Assembly: GCF_905147365.1 (NCBI RefSeq)
Contig: NC_056415.1
Coordinates: 16,448,001 to 16,512,000, forward strand
DNA: 64,000 nucleotides
Source: Aricia agestis
Lineage: Eukaryota > Arthropoda > Insecta > Lepidoptera > Lycaenidae
Direction of reading: 5' to 3'
The translations under genes were made by a program, and so were the position numbers. The notes below the pieces were generated by a model that saw only the letters and a list, made by a program, of their open reading frames with translations, ran no database searches and was not told the DNA's origin. Numbering within the stretch: position 1 is the stretch's first letter; every line of letters starts with the position of its first letter. This document shows, one piece after another, positions 11,088 through 20,799 of this stretch.

Positions 11088-11252
11088 CAAAAAAATACGT
11101 TTGTTGTATGGGAGCCCCACTTAAATATATTTTATTTTATTTTGTTTTGAGTATTTTCTCGAGTTACAGCCTGGAGACAGACATACGGACAGAATCGAAG
11201 TCTTAGTAATAGGGTCCCGTTTTCACCCTTTGGGTACGGAACCCTAAAAAAT
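11088..11252 (+). repeat. Repeat C copy
   Basis: Shows 'tacgtttgttgtatgggagc', 'gagttacagcctggagacag' and 'ctttgggtacggaaccctaa'. Confidence 0.75.
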
Positions 11253-11458
11253 AAGCTGTTGTGATTTGAACAGTGTTGCTCGCAAGTTTGTTGAGCCGAA
11301 TTGATTATAGCGCGTAATACCGTAAATATTTCTGGGTTTTTTCCTGGGACTATTTATATCTTAATACCAAATAACATCCAAATCACCAAAGCTGAAGGCG
11401 TCAAAAGGAACCGATAAACAGACAGACTCAGTTCAGTTTGTATATAATAGTAGCCAAT

Positions 11459-11660
11459 CCGTACTAATATTATAAATGCGAAAGTGTATCTGTATGTCTG
11501 TCTGTCTGTCTCTCTGTCTGTCTGTCTGTCTGTCTGTTACCTCTTCACGTCCAAGCCGCTGAACCGAATTTGCTGAAATTTGGCATGGAGATACTTTGAG
11601 TCCTGGAAAAATGTACGGTTCCCGTGAGATAAACGAGTTTTGTCGTAACAGAGTTGCGGG
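11459..11660 (-). repeat. Repeat B copy with TCTG microsatellite
   Basis: Minus-orientation repeat B: 'actaatattataaatgcgaa', a (TCTG)n tract at about 11494-11538, 'gttacctcttcacgtccaag', 'gaaatttggcatggagatac' and 'gttgcgggcgtcgtctagta'. Its last part is the right arm of the 141-bp inverted duplication. A degenerate + orientation relative lies immediately upstream (about 11256-11458). Confidence 0.75.
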
Positions 11661-11842
11661 CGTCGTCTAGTATTATAATCATAAATCATCATTAATAAAT
11701 AGGACAGAAGGAAAATATCTAATAATATTTTTATGATAGTTTAATGATAGTTACGTGTGGGCAGTAACGAATCGGAATTTGTCTGTAAGAAATCTCATTC
11801 TAAGCAGTTTTTTAAACAATGAGGTGGTAAAATATAATAAAA

Positions 11843-12090
11843 TCGGCCAATTGCGAGTCGAACTCGCCCATGGAGGGTTCCGTACCGTTATAAAGCGAAA
11901 GTAAGACGGTCGCCGGCTGCTGCTGCAGCACGCTCGCTGATGCGCTCGCTCGGCTCCCTCTGTGTTGTGGTCTAAGTTCTAACCTAACCTAACCTAACCT
12001 ACTCTTGGACTTTCTGGATTGTGTTTGTTTTTGTTTTGGCGGGGGACTGCGCCCCCCTGTCCCCCCGCTACGGTATTCGTGGTTAAGTAG
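11843..12090 (+). repeat. Repeat C head with GC-rich insert
   Basis: Starts 'atcggccaattgcgagtcga' and 'actcgcccatggagggttcc', the usual opening of the repeat C family. It continues into a CpG-rich piece, a TTAGG-type run and a C/G hairpin ('ggcgggggactgcgcccccc'). No gene. Confidence 0.55.
11979..12002. repeat. Short interstitial telomere-like run (TTAGG complement)
   Basis: Four to five CCTAA units in a row. TTAGG is the canonical insect telomere repeat. The run sits inside a dispersed repeat, so it is an interstitial sequence carried by that element and not a chromosome end. Confidence 0.7.
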
Positions 12091-12411
12091 GCCTTCTGTT
12101 AAGTCGTTATCGAACCGCTCATTCCATCATTTTTATCTAAATCTAATCATTCAATTATTGGACTGCCCAATTATTTTTTTATTACTGTCCATGTTTTACA
12201 GTCGCAATGATTAATCAACCGCCATAAAATTAAATAACTGCTCAATATTTTTTTAAACTGATCATAATACATCTCAAATATTTAAATAACCGCTCAAAAA
12301 ATTAGTTCCCATATTATAATAAACGTAATAATTATCCTTAAACGTATATAAACTACATATTAATAGAACAAAAGTTCTGATAAAATTTTAATAGTCTAAT
12401 TATTTTTATTT

Positions 12412-12752
12412 ATTTTTTTATTTTATGAAATAAGGGGGCAAACGAGCAAACGGGTCACCTGATGGAAAGCAACTTCCGTCGCCCATGGACACTCGCAGCA
12501 TCAGAAGAACTGCAGGTGCGTTGCCGGCCTTTTAAGAGGGAATAGGGTAATATAGGAGGATAGGGATGGGAAGGGAAGGGAATAGGGGAGGGTCGGGAAG
12601 GGAATAGGGTAGGGGATTGGGCCTCCGGTAAACTCACTCACTCGGCGAAACACAGCGCAAGCGCTGTTTCACGCCGGTTTTCTGTGAGAAGTGAGAACGT
12701 GGTATTTCTCCGGTCGAGCCGGCCCATTCGTGCCGAAGCATGGCTCTCCCAC
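12412..12752 (-). mobile_element. SINE (main family), spanning the duplication breakpoint
   Basis: Complete copy with T-run, tail, G-rich minisatellite, palindrome and head. It has a private 7-bp duplication ('gtgagaagtgagaacgtgg'). The tandem duplication begins inside its G-rich tract at 12609, so the second copy has only the head side. Confidence 0.9.
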
Positions 12753-13399
12753 GTATAAAATTCAGCAACTCCACAGAATATACATTTGTACAAGCTACTC
12801 TTATTTAACGAAATTATAAATAGTTTCTTTTAAACACATTAACTTATAAGTAGGGAATTATATCGTAAAAGAAACACAAGCACGAATATTTGTTCGTAAT
12901 TTATTTATTTGACAACTACTTTGCTACATATCCACCAATAGGAGGTAAATTTGTGTACGAATTCATAAGGTTGAAATTAGGTTGTTTTCTAGAATAGTAG
13001 GTAAATAATATCTCGGCGATTTCGCGCAGTTTGTATTACTTTGTATGGAAGTGAGACACGCATGTTACTTTATCGAAGCAGCTTACTTCTCAGAAGTAAT
13101 GTCAAATGTGTGCCTTACGCTCTGGAGTTAAGGCTGAATTTGTTATGTTTAATTTTGGTGACATTGGTGACCCTGACGTGGTAATGATGATGATGAATGT
13201 AATTTGCATAGTAGCATATGCTTTCAGTTCTTAAAACAGCGCCTAAGCCCCCAAACTTGTATTTATAAGGAATCCGGAGTTCTGTTAGTATCTTCGGAAC
13301 CATAGTATACCTCGGTGCAAAATCTTGCGTTTTGGTAGCATATGCTTAGGATGCTTCTTATAAAACCAAAATCACCATATGTTTCCATATAAATTTCGA

Positions 13400-13621
13400 G
13401 GAGTTTCCTCGATTACTCATGGATCCCATCATCAGGTCACCACTTTTGTGAACATGGTACCAAATTGGAGTGAAACCTAATACAAAAAAACAAAAATTTC
13501 GAAAATCGGTTCACAAACGGCGGAGTAATCGTTGAACATACACAAATAAAAAAAAAATAAAAAAAAAAAAATATCCGCAGCCGAACATATAACCTCCTCC
13601 TTTTTGGAAGTCGGTTAAAAA
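13400..13621 (+). repeat. Repeat D ('GAAGTCGGTTAAAAA' family)
   Basis: Shows 'tggagtgaaacctaatacaa', 'tcgaaaatcggttcacaaac', 'ggcggagtaatcgttgaaca' and the end 'ttttggaagtcggttaaaaa'. It is duplicated at about 16252-16473. Confidence 0.65.
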
Positions 13622-13644
13622 GAGTGAAATTATTATTTTTAATA

Positions 13645-14011
13645 AAAAATTAAAACCGACTTCCAAGGCAAAAACAATAATAACATCCTTATAATATGAA
13701 CTAAAAAGTATAAAATATTTTTTCCTATCTCATAGTGCCTTTTTCCGTATTCGGCTAAAACTCAACTATTTCTGTACTCAATCTTCATAATTTTGAAGTC
13801 GGTGCCAGTTACAAAAGTTTCAAATATTCTGGCAAACTGAAGATTCAGATATCTGGTACCGACTTCAAAATGATGAAGATTGAGTACAGAAATAGTTGAG
13901 TTTTAGCCGAATACGGAAAAAGGCACTATTAGATAGGAAAAATTATTTAATACTTTTTAGTTCATATTATAAGGATGTTATTATTGTCTTGGAAGTCGGT
14001 TTTAATTTTTT
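13645..14011. mobile_element. Long hairpin element, ~155-bp arms (copy 1)
   Basis: The left arm (13645-13803) starts 'aaaaaattaaaaccgacttc' and contains 'ccgtattcggctaaaactca'. The right arm (13858-14011) is its reverse complement with few differences and ends 'gaagtcggttttaatttttt'. About 55 nt separate the arms. The ends carry the repeat D motif, so this is either a foldback derivative of repeat D or a snap-back duplication of it. An ATG frame through the right arm is not a gene. Confidence 0.85.
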
Positions 14012-14153
14012 GTTAAAAATAATAATATTAATAGTATGGATTTACATAAAATCGCCAACCCTAACAACAAAGAAGCAACATTAACATACATAATATATTA
14101 TATCTAATTAGCGCATGTGACTCCCCGAGCACCGAACGGCGAACAGTGTAAAT

Positions 14154-14335
14154 CTACCATGAGTTTAAAGCTGTGGTAGTATTTATCAATACTCGATACC
14201 GACTACGTAAATATTTAGTATGGCGATTTTAGTTCCGCAAGTGACCGCTAGAAGCGCTGTAAAATTTGCCATACTAAATATTTACGTAGTCGGTGTCGAG
14301 CATCGATAAATACTATAGCTTTAAACTCATGGTAG
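14154..14335. mobile_element. Hairpin MITE, ~70-bp arms (copy 1)
   Basis: Left 'ctaccatgagtttaaagctg' pairs with right 'agctttaaactcatggtag'. The inner 'gactacgtaaatatttagta' pairs with 'tactaaatatttacgtagtc'. The loop is about 45 nt. Confidence 0.8.
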
Positions 14336-14688
14336 AGCTACAGGTCTTGCGCAAGTATCGCACAACCTCCGCGTTCAATTCCACCATTTTCCACTATCTT
14401 ATCTTTAATTTGGACTGGTTTTGGTTTTTTATTAGAATAGTTTCGCTCCGATACCGGTCTAGCTGAAGGTTGTACATAGATAACAGTAAAGTATATTTAT
14501 TAGCTGGCTGCGCAACGCTGAGGCCGAGGGAAGGCTCAAAATATCATAGCTCGTTTCATAATGACTAGAACGAGTTTGGACTACGAGCGGGGTGGAGCGG
14601 CTTTTTGCAATACTACTCTTTTTTATTTGTGTTTGTGAATTCACCAATTTTCCTTGATACTAGTATTCAATCTTTATTAAATACTAGC

Positions 14689-14870
14689 TGATCCGGAAAA
14701 CGTTGTTGTGCCATATCAAATATTTCTAATATCAATATAAAAAGTAGATAAATTCTCTATTCTCAGGACATACGAATGTACAAACAAAATTTCATTAAAA
14801 CCGGTTAAGCCGTTTTGGGGGAGTTCGCGCACAAACACTCTGACACGAGAATTTTAAAGATTAGATGTAT
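14689..14870 (+). repeat. Repeat E (copy 1)
   Basis: Begins 'actagctgatccggaaaacg', then 'aatataaaaagtagataaat', 'taaaaccggttaagccgttt', 'ggagttcgcgcacaaacact' and an end near 'agattagatgt'. The same family occurs at 17541 and 62024. Confidence 0.75.
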
Positions 14871-15439
14871 AATATGAAGTAAATATTTCTTACGTCTAGC
14901 TGTTTTATTATTACGATTAATTCATTGTATGATATTTATTTCTTTTTAAATTAAATCACGATTTATTCAAGCTCCATTTGCTGCAAAGTATTTATAACGT
15001 AATAAAATTTATATTTTATTTATTAAGAAAGTAAATAATATTTAAGCTCTTTTGGAATTGGTTCGTGCAAAATCAGCGGGCATTCAAAAAATATGGCGGC
15101 AGCTGTTGGCGCGGAACGATGCGCTTCATTGTGTCTGTTCAGTCTGATGATATTTCGCGCGCAATTCCTTTTTCGTACCGTTTTTTCTTGGGAAAACGGC
15201 TATGAAATATGACTCGATACCTAATTAAGTCGAGCGAATCTCACCTGGAAGGCGTTAACGGTTTTCTGTTGGAAAAACGGATCTCACATTTTTTCCGATC
15301 GTTTTACTTATATTTTATACGGCTAAGTAAATAGCAAAAACGAGGCCTATCCAATAAGCGCTATCTTTATAATTTCCCTCCCGATATTAACACGTAAATG
15401 AACTTTTAATTCGCAACACTTAACATTGGTAATAATGTT

Positions 15440-15460
15440 AAGTGTTGTAAGTGTAATAAG
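15440..15460. other. Junction filler between tandem copies
   Basis: Twenty-one bases match neither flank. The first eight ('aagtgttg') complement 'caacactt' just upstream (15413-15420) and complete a 14-bp-arm hairpin with loop 'ggtaat'. The rest ('taagtgtaata...') resembles a slipped repeat of the same bases and runs into 'ggtagggg' of the SINE with small microhomology. Confidence 0.8.
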
Positions 15461-15604
15461 GTAGGGGATTGGGCCTCCGGTAAACTCACTCACTCGGCGA
15501 AACACAGCGCAAGCGCTGTTTCACGCCGGTTTTCTGTGAGAAGTGAGAACGTGGTATTTCTCCGGTCGAGCCGGCCCATTCGTGCCGAAGCATGGCTCTC
15601 CCAC
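15461..15604 (-). mobile_element. SINE head fragment created by the duplication
   Basis: Only the head, palindrome and first G-rich bases are present; tail and A-run are missing. It is therefore a by-product of the tandem duplication and not a separate insertion. Confidence 0.9.
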
Positions 15605-16496
15605 GTATAAAATTCAGCAACTCCACAGAATATACATTTGTACAAGCTACTCTTATTTAACGAAATTATAAATAGTTTCTTTTAAACACATTAACTTATA
15701 AGTAGGGAATTATATCGTAAAAGAAACACAAGCACGAATATTTGTTCGTAATTTATTTATTTGACAACTACTTTGCTACATATCCACCAATAGGAGGTAA
15801 ATTTGTGTACGAATTCATAAGGTTGAAATTAGGTTGTTTTCTAGAATAGTAGGTAAATAATATCTCGGCGATTTCGCGCAGTTTGTATTACTTTGTATGG
15901 AAGTGAGACACGCATGTTACTTTATCGAAGCAGCTTACTTCTCAGAAGTAATGTCAAATGTGTGCCTTACGCTCTGGAGTTAAGGCTGAATTTGTTATGT
16001 TTAATTTTGGTGACATTGGTGACCCTGACGTGGTAATGATGATGATGAATGTAATTTGCATAGTAGCATATGCTTTCAGTTCTTAAAACAGCGCCTAAGC
16101 CCCCAAACTTGTATTTATAAGGAATCCGGAGTTCTGTTAGTATCTTCGGAACCATAGTATACCTCGGTGCAAAATCTTGCGTTTTGGTAGCATATGCTTA
16201 GGATGCTTCTTATAAAACCAAAATCACCATATGTTTCCATATAAATTTCGAGGAGTTTCCTCGATTACTCATGGATCCCATCATCAGGTCACCACTTTTG
16301 TGAACATGGTACCAAATTGGAGTGAAACCTAATACAAAAAAACAAAAATTTCGAAAATCGGTTCACAAACGGCGGAGTAATCGTTGAACATACACAAATA
16401 AAAAAAAAATAAAAAAAAAAAAATATCCGCAGCCGAACATATAACCTCCTCCTTTTTGGAAGTCGGTTAAAAAGAGTGAAATTATTATTTTTAATA

Positions 16497-16863
16497 AAAA
16501 ATTAAAACCGACTTCCAAGGCAAAAACAATAATAACATCCTTATAATATGAACTAAAAAGTATAAAATATTTTTTCCTATCTCATAGTGCCTTTTTCCGT
16601 ATTCGGCTAAAACTCAACTATTTCTGTACTCAATCTTCATAATTTTGAAGTCGGTGCCAGTTACAAAAGTTTCAAATATTCTGGCAAACTGAAGATTCAG
16701 ATATCTGGTACCGACTTCAAAATGATGAAGATTGAGTACAGAAATAGTTGAGTTTTAGCCGAATACGGAAAAAGGCACTATTAGATAGGAAAAATTATTT
16801 AATACTTTTTAGTTCATATTATAAGGATGTTATTATTGTCTTGGAAGTCGGTTTTAATTTTTT
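16497..16863. mobile_element. Long hairpin element (copy 2)
   Basis: Apparently identical duplicate of the 13645-14011 hairpin. Confidence 0.85.
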
Positions 16864-17005
16864 GTTAAAAATAATAATATTAATAGTATGGATTTACATA
16901 AAATCGCCAACCCTAACAACAAAGAAGCAACATTAACATACATAATATATTATATCTAATTAGCGCATGTGACTCCCCGAGCACCGAACGGCGAACAGTG
17001 TAAAT

Positions 17006-17187
17006 CTACCATGAGTTTAAAGCTGTGGTAGTATTTATCAATACTCGATACCGACTACGTAAATATTTAGTATGGCGATTTTAGTTCCGCAAGTGACCGC
17101 TAGAAGCGCTGTAAAATTTGCCATACTAAATATTTACGTAGTCGGTGTCGAGCATCGATAAATACTATAGCTTTAAACTCATGGTAG
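17006..17187. mobile_element. Hairpin MITE (copy 2)
   Basis: Apparently identical duplicate of the 14154-14335 hairpin. Confidence 0.8.
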
Positions 17188-17540
17188 AGCTACAGGTCTT
17201 GCGCAAGTATCGCACAACCTCCGCGTTCAATTCCACCATTTTCCACTATCTTATCTTTAATTTGGACTGGTTTTGGTTTTTTATTAGAATAGTTTCGCTC
17301 CGATACCGGTCTAGCTGAAGGTTGTACATAGATAACAGTAAAGTATATTTATTAGCTGGCTGCGCAACGCTGAGGCCGAGGGAAGGCTCAAAATATCATA
17401 GCTCGTTTCATAATGACTAGAACGAGTTTGGACTACGAGCGGGGTGGAGCGGCTTTTTGCAATACTACTCTTTTTTATTTGTGTTTGTGAATTCACCAAT
17501 TTTCCTTGATACTAGTATTCAATCTTTATTAAATACTAGC

Positions 17541-17722
17541 TGATCCGGAAAACGTTGTTGTGCCATATCAAATATTTCTAATATCAATATAAAAAGTAGA
17601 TAAATTCTCTATTCTCAGGACATACGAATGTACAAACAAAATTTCATTAAAACCGGTTAAGCCGTTTTGGGGGAGTTCGCGCACAAACACTCTGACACGA
17701 GAATTTTAAAGATTAGATGTAT
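17541..17722 (+). repeat. Repeat E (copy 2)
   Basis: Apparently identical duplicate of 14689-14870. Confidence 0.75.
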
Positions 17723-18519
17723 AATATGAAGTAAATATTTCTTACGTCTAGCTGTTTTATTATTACGATTAATTCATTGTATGATATTTATTTCTTTTTA
17801 AATTAAATCACGATTTATTCAAGCTCCATTTGCTGCAAAGTATTTATAACGTAATAAAATTTATATTTTATTTATTAAGAAAGTAAATAATATTTAAGCT
17901 CTTTTGGAATTGGTTCGTGCAAAATCAGCGGGCATTCAAAAAATATGGCGGCAGCTGTTGGCGCGGAACGATGCGCTTCATTGTGTCTGTTCAGTCTGAT
18001 GATATTTCGCGCGCAATTCCTTTTTCGTACCGTTTTTTCTTGGGAAAACGGCTATGAAATATGACTCGATACCTAATTAAGTCGAGCGAATCTCACCTGG
18101 AAGGCGTTAACGGTTTTCTGTTGGAAAAACGGATCTCACATTTTTTCCGATCGTTTTACTTATATTTTATACGGCTAAGTAAATAGCAAAAACGAGGCCT
18201 ATCCAATAAGCGCTATCTTTATAATTTCCCTCCCGATATTAACACGTAAATGAACTTTTAATTCGCAACACTTAACATTGGTAATAATGTTGAACGTGTT
18301 TAATTGATCGTAATTATATTTACGCTAAAAGGTTATTAGCGTTTTACTATAATGATCGTATGACATAGGTGGTTGTAAAATGAACGGAAATACAATTTAA
18401 TTATACTCGTAGTAACCATTCATTTCATTTCTCTAATAACATCAATAAAATAACTTTTTATTTAGTGTAATTCTTATATTATTACTAATTATTATAAAAA
18501 ATTGTAAAAATAAAAATAT

Positions 18520-18632
18520 GTAATTATTGTAACTTCGTTTCGCCCCCACAGGCCAGGCATCGCCTAGTTTGGGGATCCGTTATCGGATATTTTTTGGTCA
18601 ATAAATATTAATTGTATTTGTATTTAATACTA
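18520..18632 (+). mobile_element. Probable LINE 3' end
   Basis: Shows 'cgtttcgcccccacaggcca', 'cgcctagtttggggatccgt', a polyadenylation-like 'caataaata' and a (TATTTG)-type simple tail. It looks like a non-LTR 3' UTR; no coding part is visible. The 18292-18519 stretch before it is AT-rich with nothing recognised. Confidence 0.45.
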
Positions 18633-18649
18633 AATCTGTTTGTTTCAGT

Positions 18650-19000
18650 CGTCCGTGGCCTAATGGGTAGACCTTTGGTTCGCACTCTTAGAGGGTGCAG
18701 ATTCGAACCCGGGTGGAGGCATGTACCTATGAGACATTTTCTGATCTCAAGTACATAATACGGACGCTCGTACGGTGAAGGAAAACATCGTGAGGAAACC
18801 CGCACATAGTTGGTCCCAGACGTATTGACTAGTTCTTTCCTCTGGACTAGGCCGACTATGATGCGTGAATACCGTATGCGCTTGGGCAACCATAAGGACA
18901 TATAAAAATCTTGTCCCAGGCACTACAGTATTTGAGGAGTGGTTACTTCGCTCTAAAAAATACTGTATAAATCATCCATAAAGGATGTAAAGGCCTAGTT
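18650..19000 (+). mobile_element. tRNA-derived SINE with 11-bp target duplication
   Basis: The head 'cgtccgtggcctaatgggta' has a pol III A-box-like motif. 'gcagattcgaacccgggt' supplies a B box (GATTCGAACCC). The body includes 'gagacattttctgatctcaa' and 'tcgtgaggaaacccgcacat', and the end is 'aaggatgtaaaggcctagtt'. An 11-bp direct repeat 'tttgtttcagt' flanks it exactly (18639-18649 and 19001-19011). A second family member is at 33491-33759. Confidence 0.88.
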
Positions 19001-19562
19001 TTTGTTTCAGTTCAGATATTTGTTATTTTTAAATCTAAGCCCTTCATTAGCATTTTTGCGAATTTTTGTAAAAAGCGACTCCACGATTTCCGTGTGCGAT
19101 TTCAATGAATGTCCGAAACTCGGATGAGCGGTGATATAGTGCTATCGTTTTTTTTAGTTTCTCGTTATTATAGCGAAGTCGTATGCCATCAATGTGGTAA
19201 TTTATTGTGACAATCTATAACCGGTGAGGCCATATTTTATTGAGTTACTAACGTTTCGGATTTCGCGACTTCAACTCTGACCTTCACGATTTTATTTGTT
19301 TAATTATTACAAATACTCACCATTACTGAAGATGATTTTGTAAATGAGTTCTGTTTTCGGTTTACAGTTTGTTTGTGACCTTCAACCTGAATATAACTAT
19401 CATAATTGTAGTAATACTATCAATAATTATACTACTAATATTAAAAATTAAAACTCTCTGTCTTAGTTTTTCGCGCTTAGACCGCTTAGCCGAGGGAAAA
19501 CTCTACTAAATGTAACGAATTTCTGTACCAACGAAGTTGCGGGTAACATTCAGTTACTCTTA
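19001..19562. other. Unrecognised DNA with eroded repeat B
   Basis: Mostly unremarkable. About 19430-19545 resembles an old minus-orientation repeat B ('cgcgcttagaccgcttagcc', 'aacgaagttgcgggtaacat'). Confidence 0.45.
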
Positions 19563-19748
19563 GTGTCTAAACACACTAGGCCGAAATTACGCGGCGTAAT
19601 TTCCGCATGATTAGTCCGCAATGTCAAACGCATACAAAATATGGACGGAACGCGTCGGAAAAGTGTGTCATCGGTAATTTAAAATACATTGCTGGCGGAA
19701 TCGTGCGGAAATTACGCCGCGTAACTTCGGCATAGTGCGTTTAGACAC
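19563..19748. mobile_element. TTA-MITE with ~47-bp inverted ends (GTGTCTAAAC family)
   Basis: Left 'gtgtctaaacacactaggcc' pairs with right 'catagtgcgtttagacac'. The inner 'acgcggcgtaatttccgca' pairs with 'tgcggaaattacgccgcgt'. TTA flanks both ends. A second copy is at 32114-32296. Confidence 0.85.
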
Positions 19749-19751
19749 TTA

Positions 19752-20459
19752 AACCGACGGCTCTGTATAAAATTCTCGTTTAGCCAAAACTGTATAATTT
19801 GGTCAATCACATAATCATTTATAACCCATAATTTACTTAAATAATGCGTTAAGGGCCGCGGTTATCGACGACTCTGTCAAATACTTTTGTATTGATATTA
19901 ATATGAGCAGTTAACGGGCTTTGGCGGCGCATACTGATTAACTAACCAGACTTCTTTAACAAATATTGATATATTGATACGCTTAAATACTATAGTTGTT
20001 AACAGCAGCTGAGAAATGATTTATTCGCGTGTTTCGGAGTCATCAGTATCATATTAAGCTACAGGCCTGAAAGAGTAGACTCAGACTAAGCAGTAGTATT
20101 AGTAGTAGTGTAATTAACAGCACCTAATTTGAACTTTCTTCTTTTTGTGAATTTTATCTAGATTCAGTCAAAAAGAGAAGGAAAAATTTATGTAGAGTTA
20201 GGGAAAACTTAATATTTTGTAGTAACATCTATCTTTTGGATTAGGTTTTGTTAATGAGCTAATGGCTAAGCAATCTATTTTCGCTATTGTATACATGCAG
20301 TCTAGATTGTAGACGTAATCTAGGGTATAATAATAGAGTATCCGCAGCTACCCGCATGCGCAGTTATGTAAGCGATGACACTATGTTTTTAAGTCTGCTA
20401 GAATTTTCCAGAAATAATGCCTATCTTCGGTAGGCTACCAGAAAACGTTCTATAAGTGT
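19752..20459. other. AT-rich DNA, no gene seen
   Basis: Nothing recognisable apart from short TAG/TAT-rich tracts. Confidence 0.45.
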
Positions 20460-20793
20460 CAGTAACATAGAGATGGATAGATAGACATACGTAACAAATC
20501 CATAATGTTTCCATTTTTACACATTCTCTATTCCTTTCACTCTCATAAGTCGTGTCGGTCTTCATCGCAGTGGGACTGAAGACCGACACGACTGGCGAAA
20601 GATCAGGCGCAGGACCGACTTTTTACATGCCCATCCGACGCATGGATCATCTTACTTGTCAGAGAATCAGGTGATCAGCCTGCATTGTCCTAACCAAACT
20701 TGGAAATAATGTTTCCAACGCGAGATTCGAACCCACGACCTCCGGAGTCAAGAGCCACCGCAGTGACGCTCTAACCACTGGACACCGGAGGCG
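20460..20793 (-). mobile_element. tRNA-derived SINE (second family)
   Basis: On the minus strand the head reads 'cgcctccggtgtccagtggt' 'tagagcg' (A-box-like), then 'gtcgtgggttcgaatctcgc' (B box), 'gttggaaacattatttccaa' and 'ggacaatgcaggctgatcac'. The 3' part contains an extra palindrome (20548-20593) absent from the relative at 52548. A related head is at 21755-21893. Confidence 0.82.
20548..20593. repeat. Palindrome, 17-bp perfect arms, 12-nt loop
   Basis: 'agtcgtgtcggtcttca' is mirrored by 'tgaagaccgacacgact'. It lies in the SINE body and looks like a local inverted duplication of SINE sequence. Confidence 0.9.
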
Positions 20794-20799
20794 TTATTT

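Larger units (their letters stand above)
10843..11731. repeat. Perfect 141-bp inverted duplication (10843-10983 / 11591-11731)
   Basis: The left arm runs from 'aaaatattattagatatttt' to 'ccaggactcaaagtat'. The right arm, read in reverse complement, gave the same 141 bases with no mismatch or gap. The arms contain unique-looking flank plus the first ~80 bp of a repeat B ('actagacgacgcccgcaact'). The 607-bp spacer holds a palindrome, a repeat C copy and two repeat B copies. The left arm's flank also has a diverged direct copy at about 10746-10813. Confidence 0.9.
12609..15439. repeat. 2,831-bp tandem duplication, copy 1
   Basis: Every landmark here recurs exactly 2,852 bp downstream with no offset change. 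This includes a poly-A run of equal length and the SINE's private 7-bp duplication. I saw no difference in the lines compared, though I did not check every base. Contents in order: SINE head; AT-rich unique sequence; repeat D ('ggaagtcggttaaaaa'); two long hairpins; repeat E; and a unique segment near 15050-15330 with GCGC-rich bits. There is no gene; three 62-codon frames appear identically in both copies. Confidence 0.93.
15461..18291. repeat. 2,831-bp tandem duplication, copy 2
   Basis: Second copy, starting at 'gtaggggattgggcctccgg' inside the SINE and ending 'ggtaataatgtt'. Beyond 18291 it continues into sequence absent from the junction, so copy 2's right edge is the original context. 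Confidence 0.93.

Noticed and set aside
12609..18291. Tandem duplication as a pure assembly error
   Set aside because: Not excluded, but the templated filler at the junction, absent from both outer flanks, is unlikely to come from a haplotype mis-join.
18650..18720. A genuine tRNA gene on the plus strand
   Set aside because: Same reason: B box GATTCGAACCC within a 350-bp SINE flanked by an 11-bp target duplication, with a second family copy at 33533.
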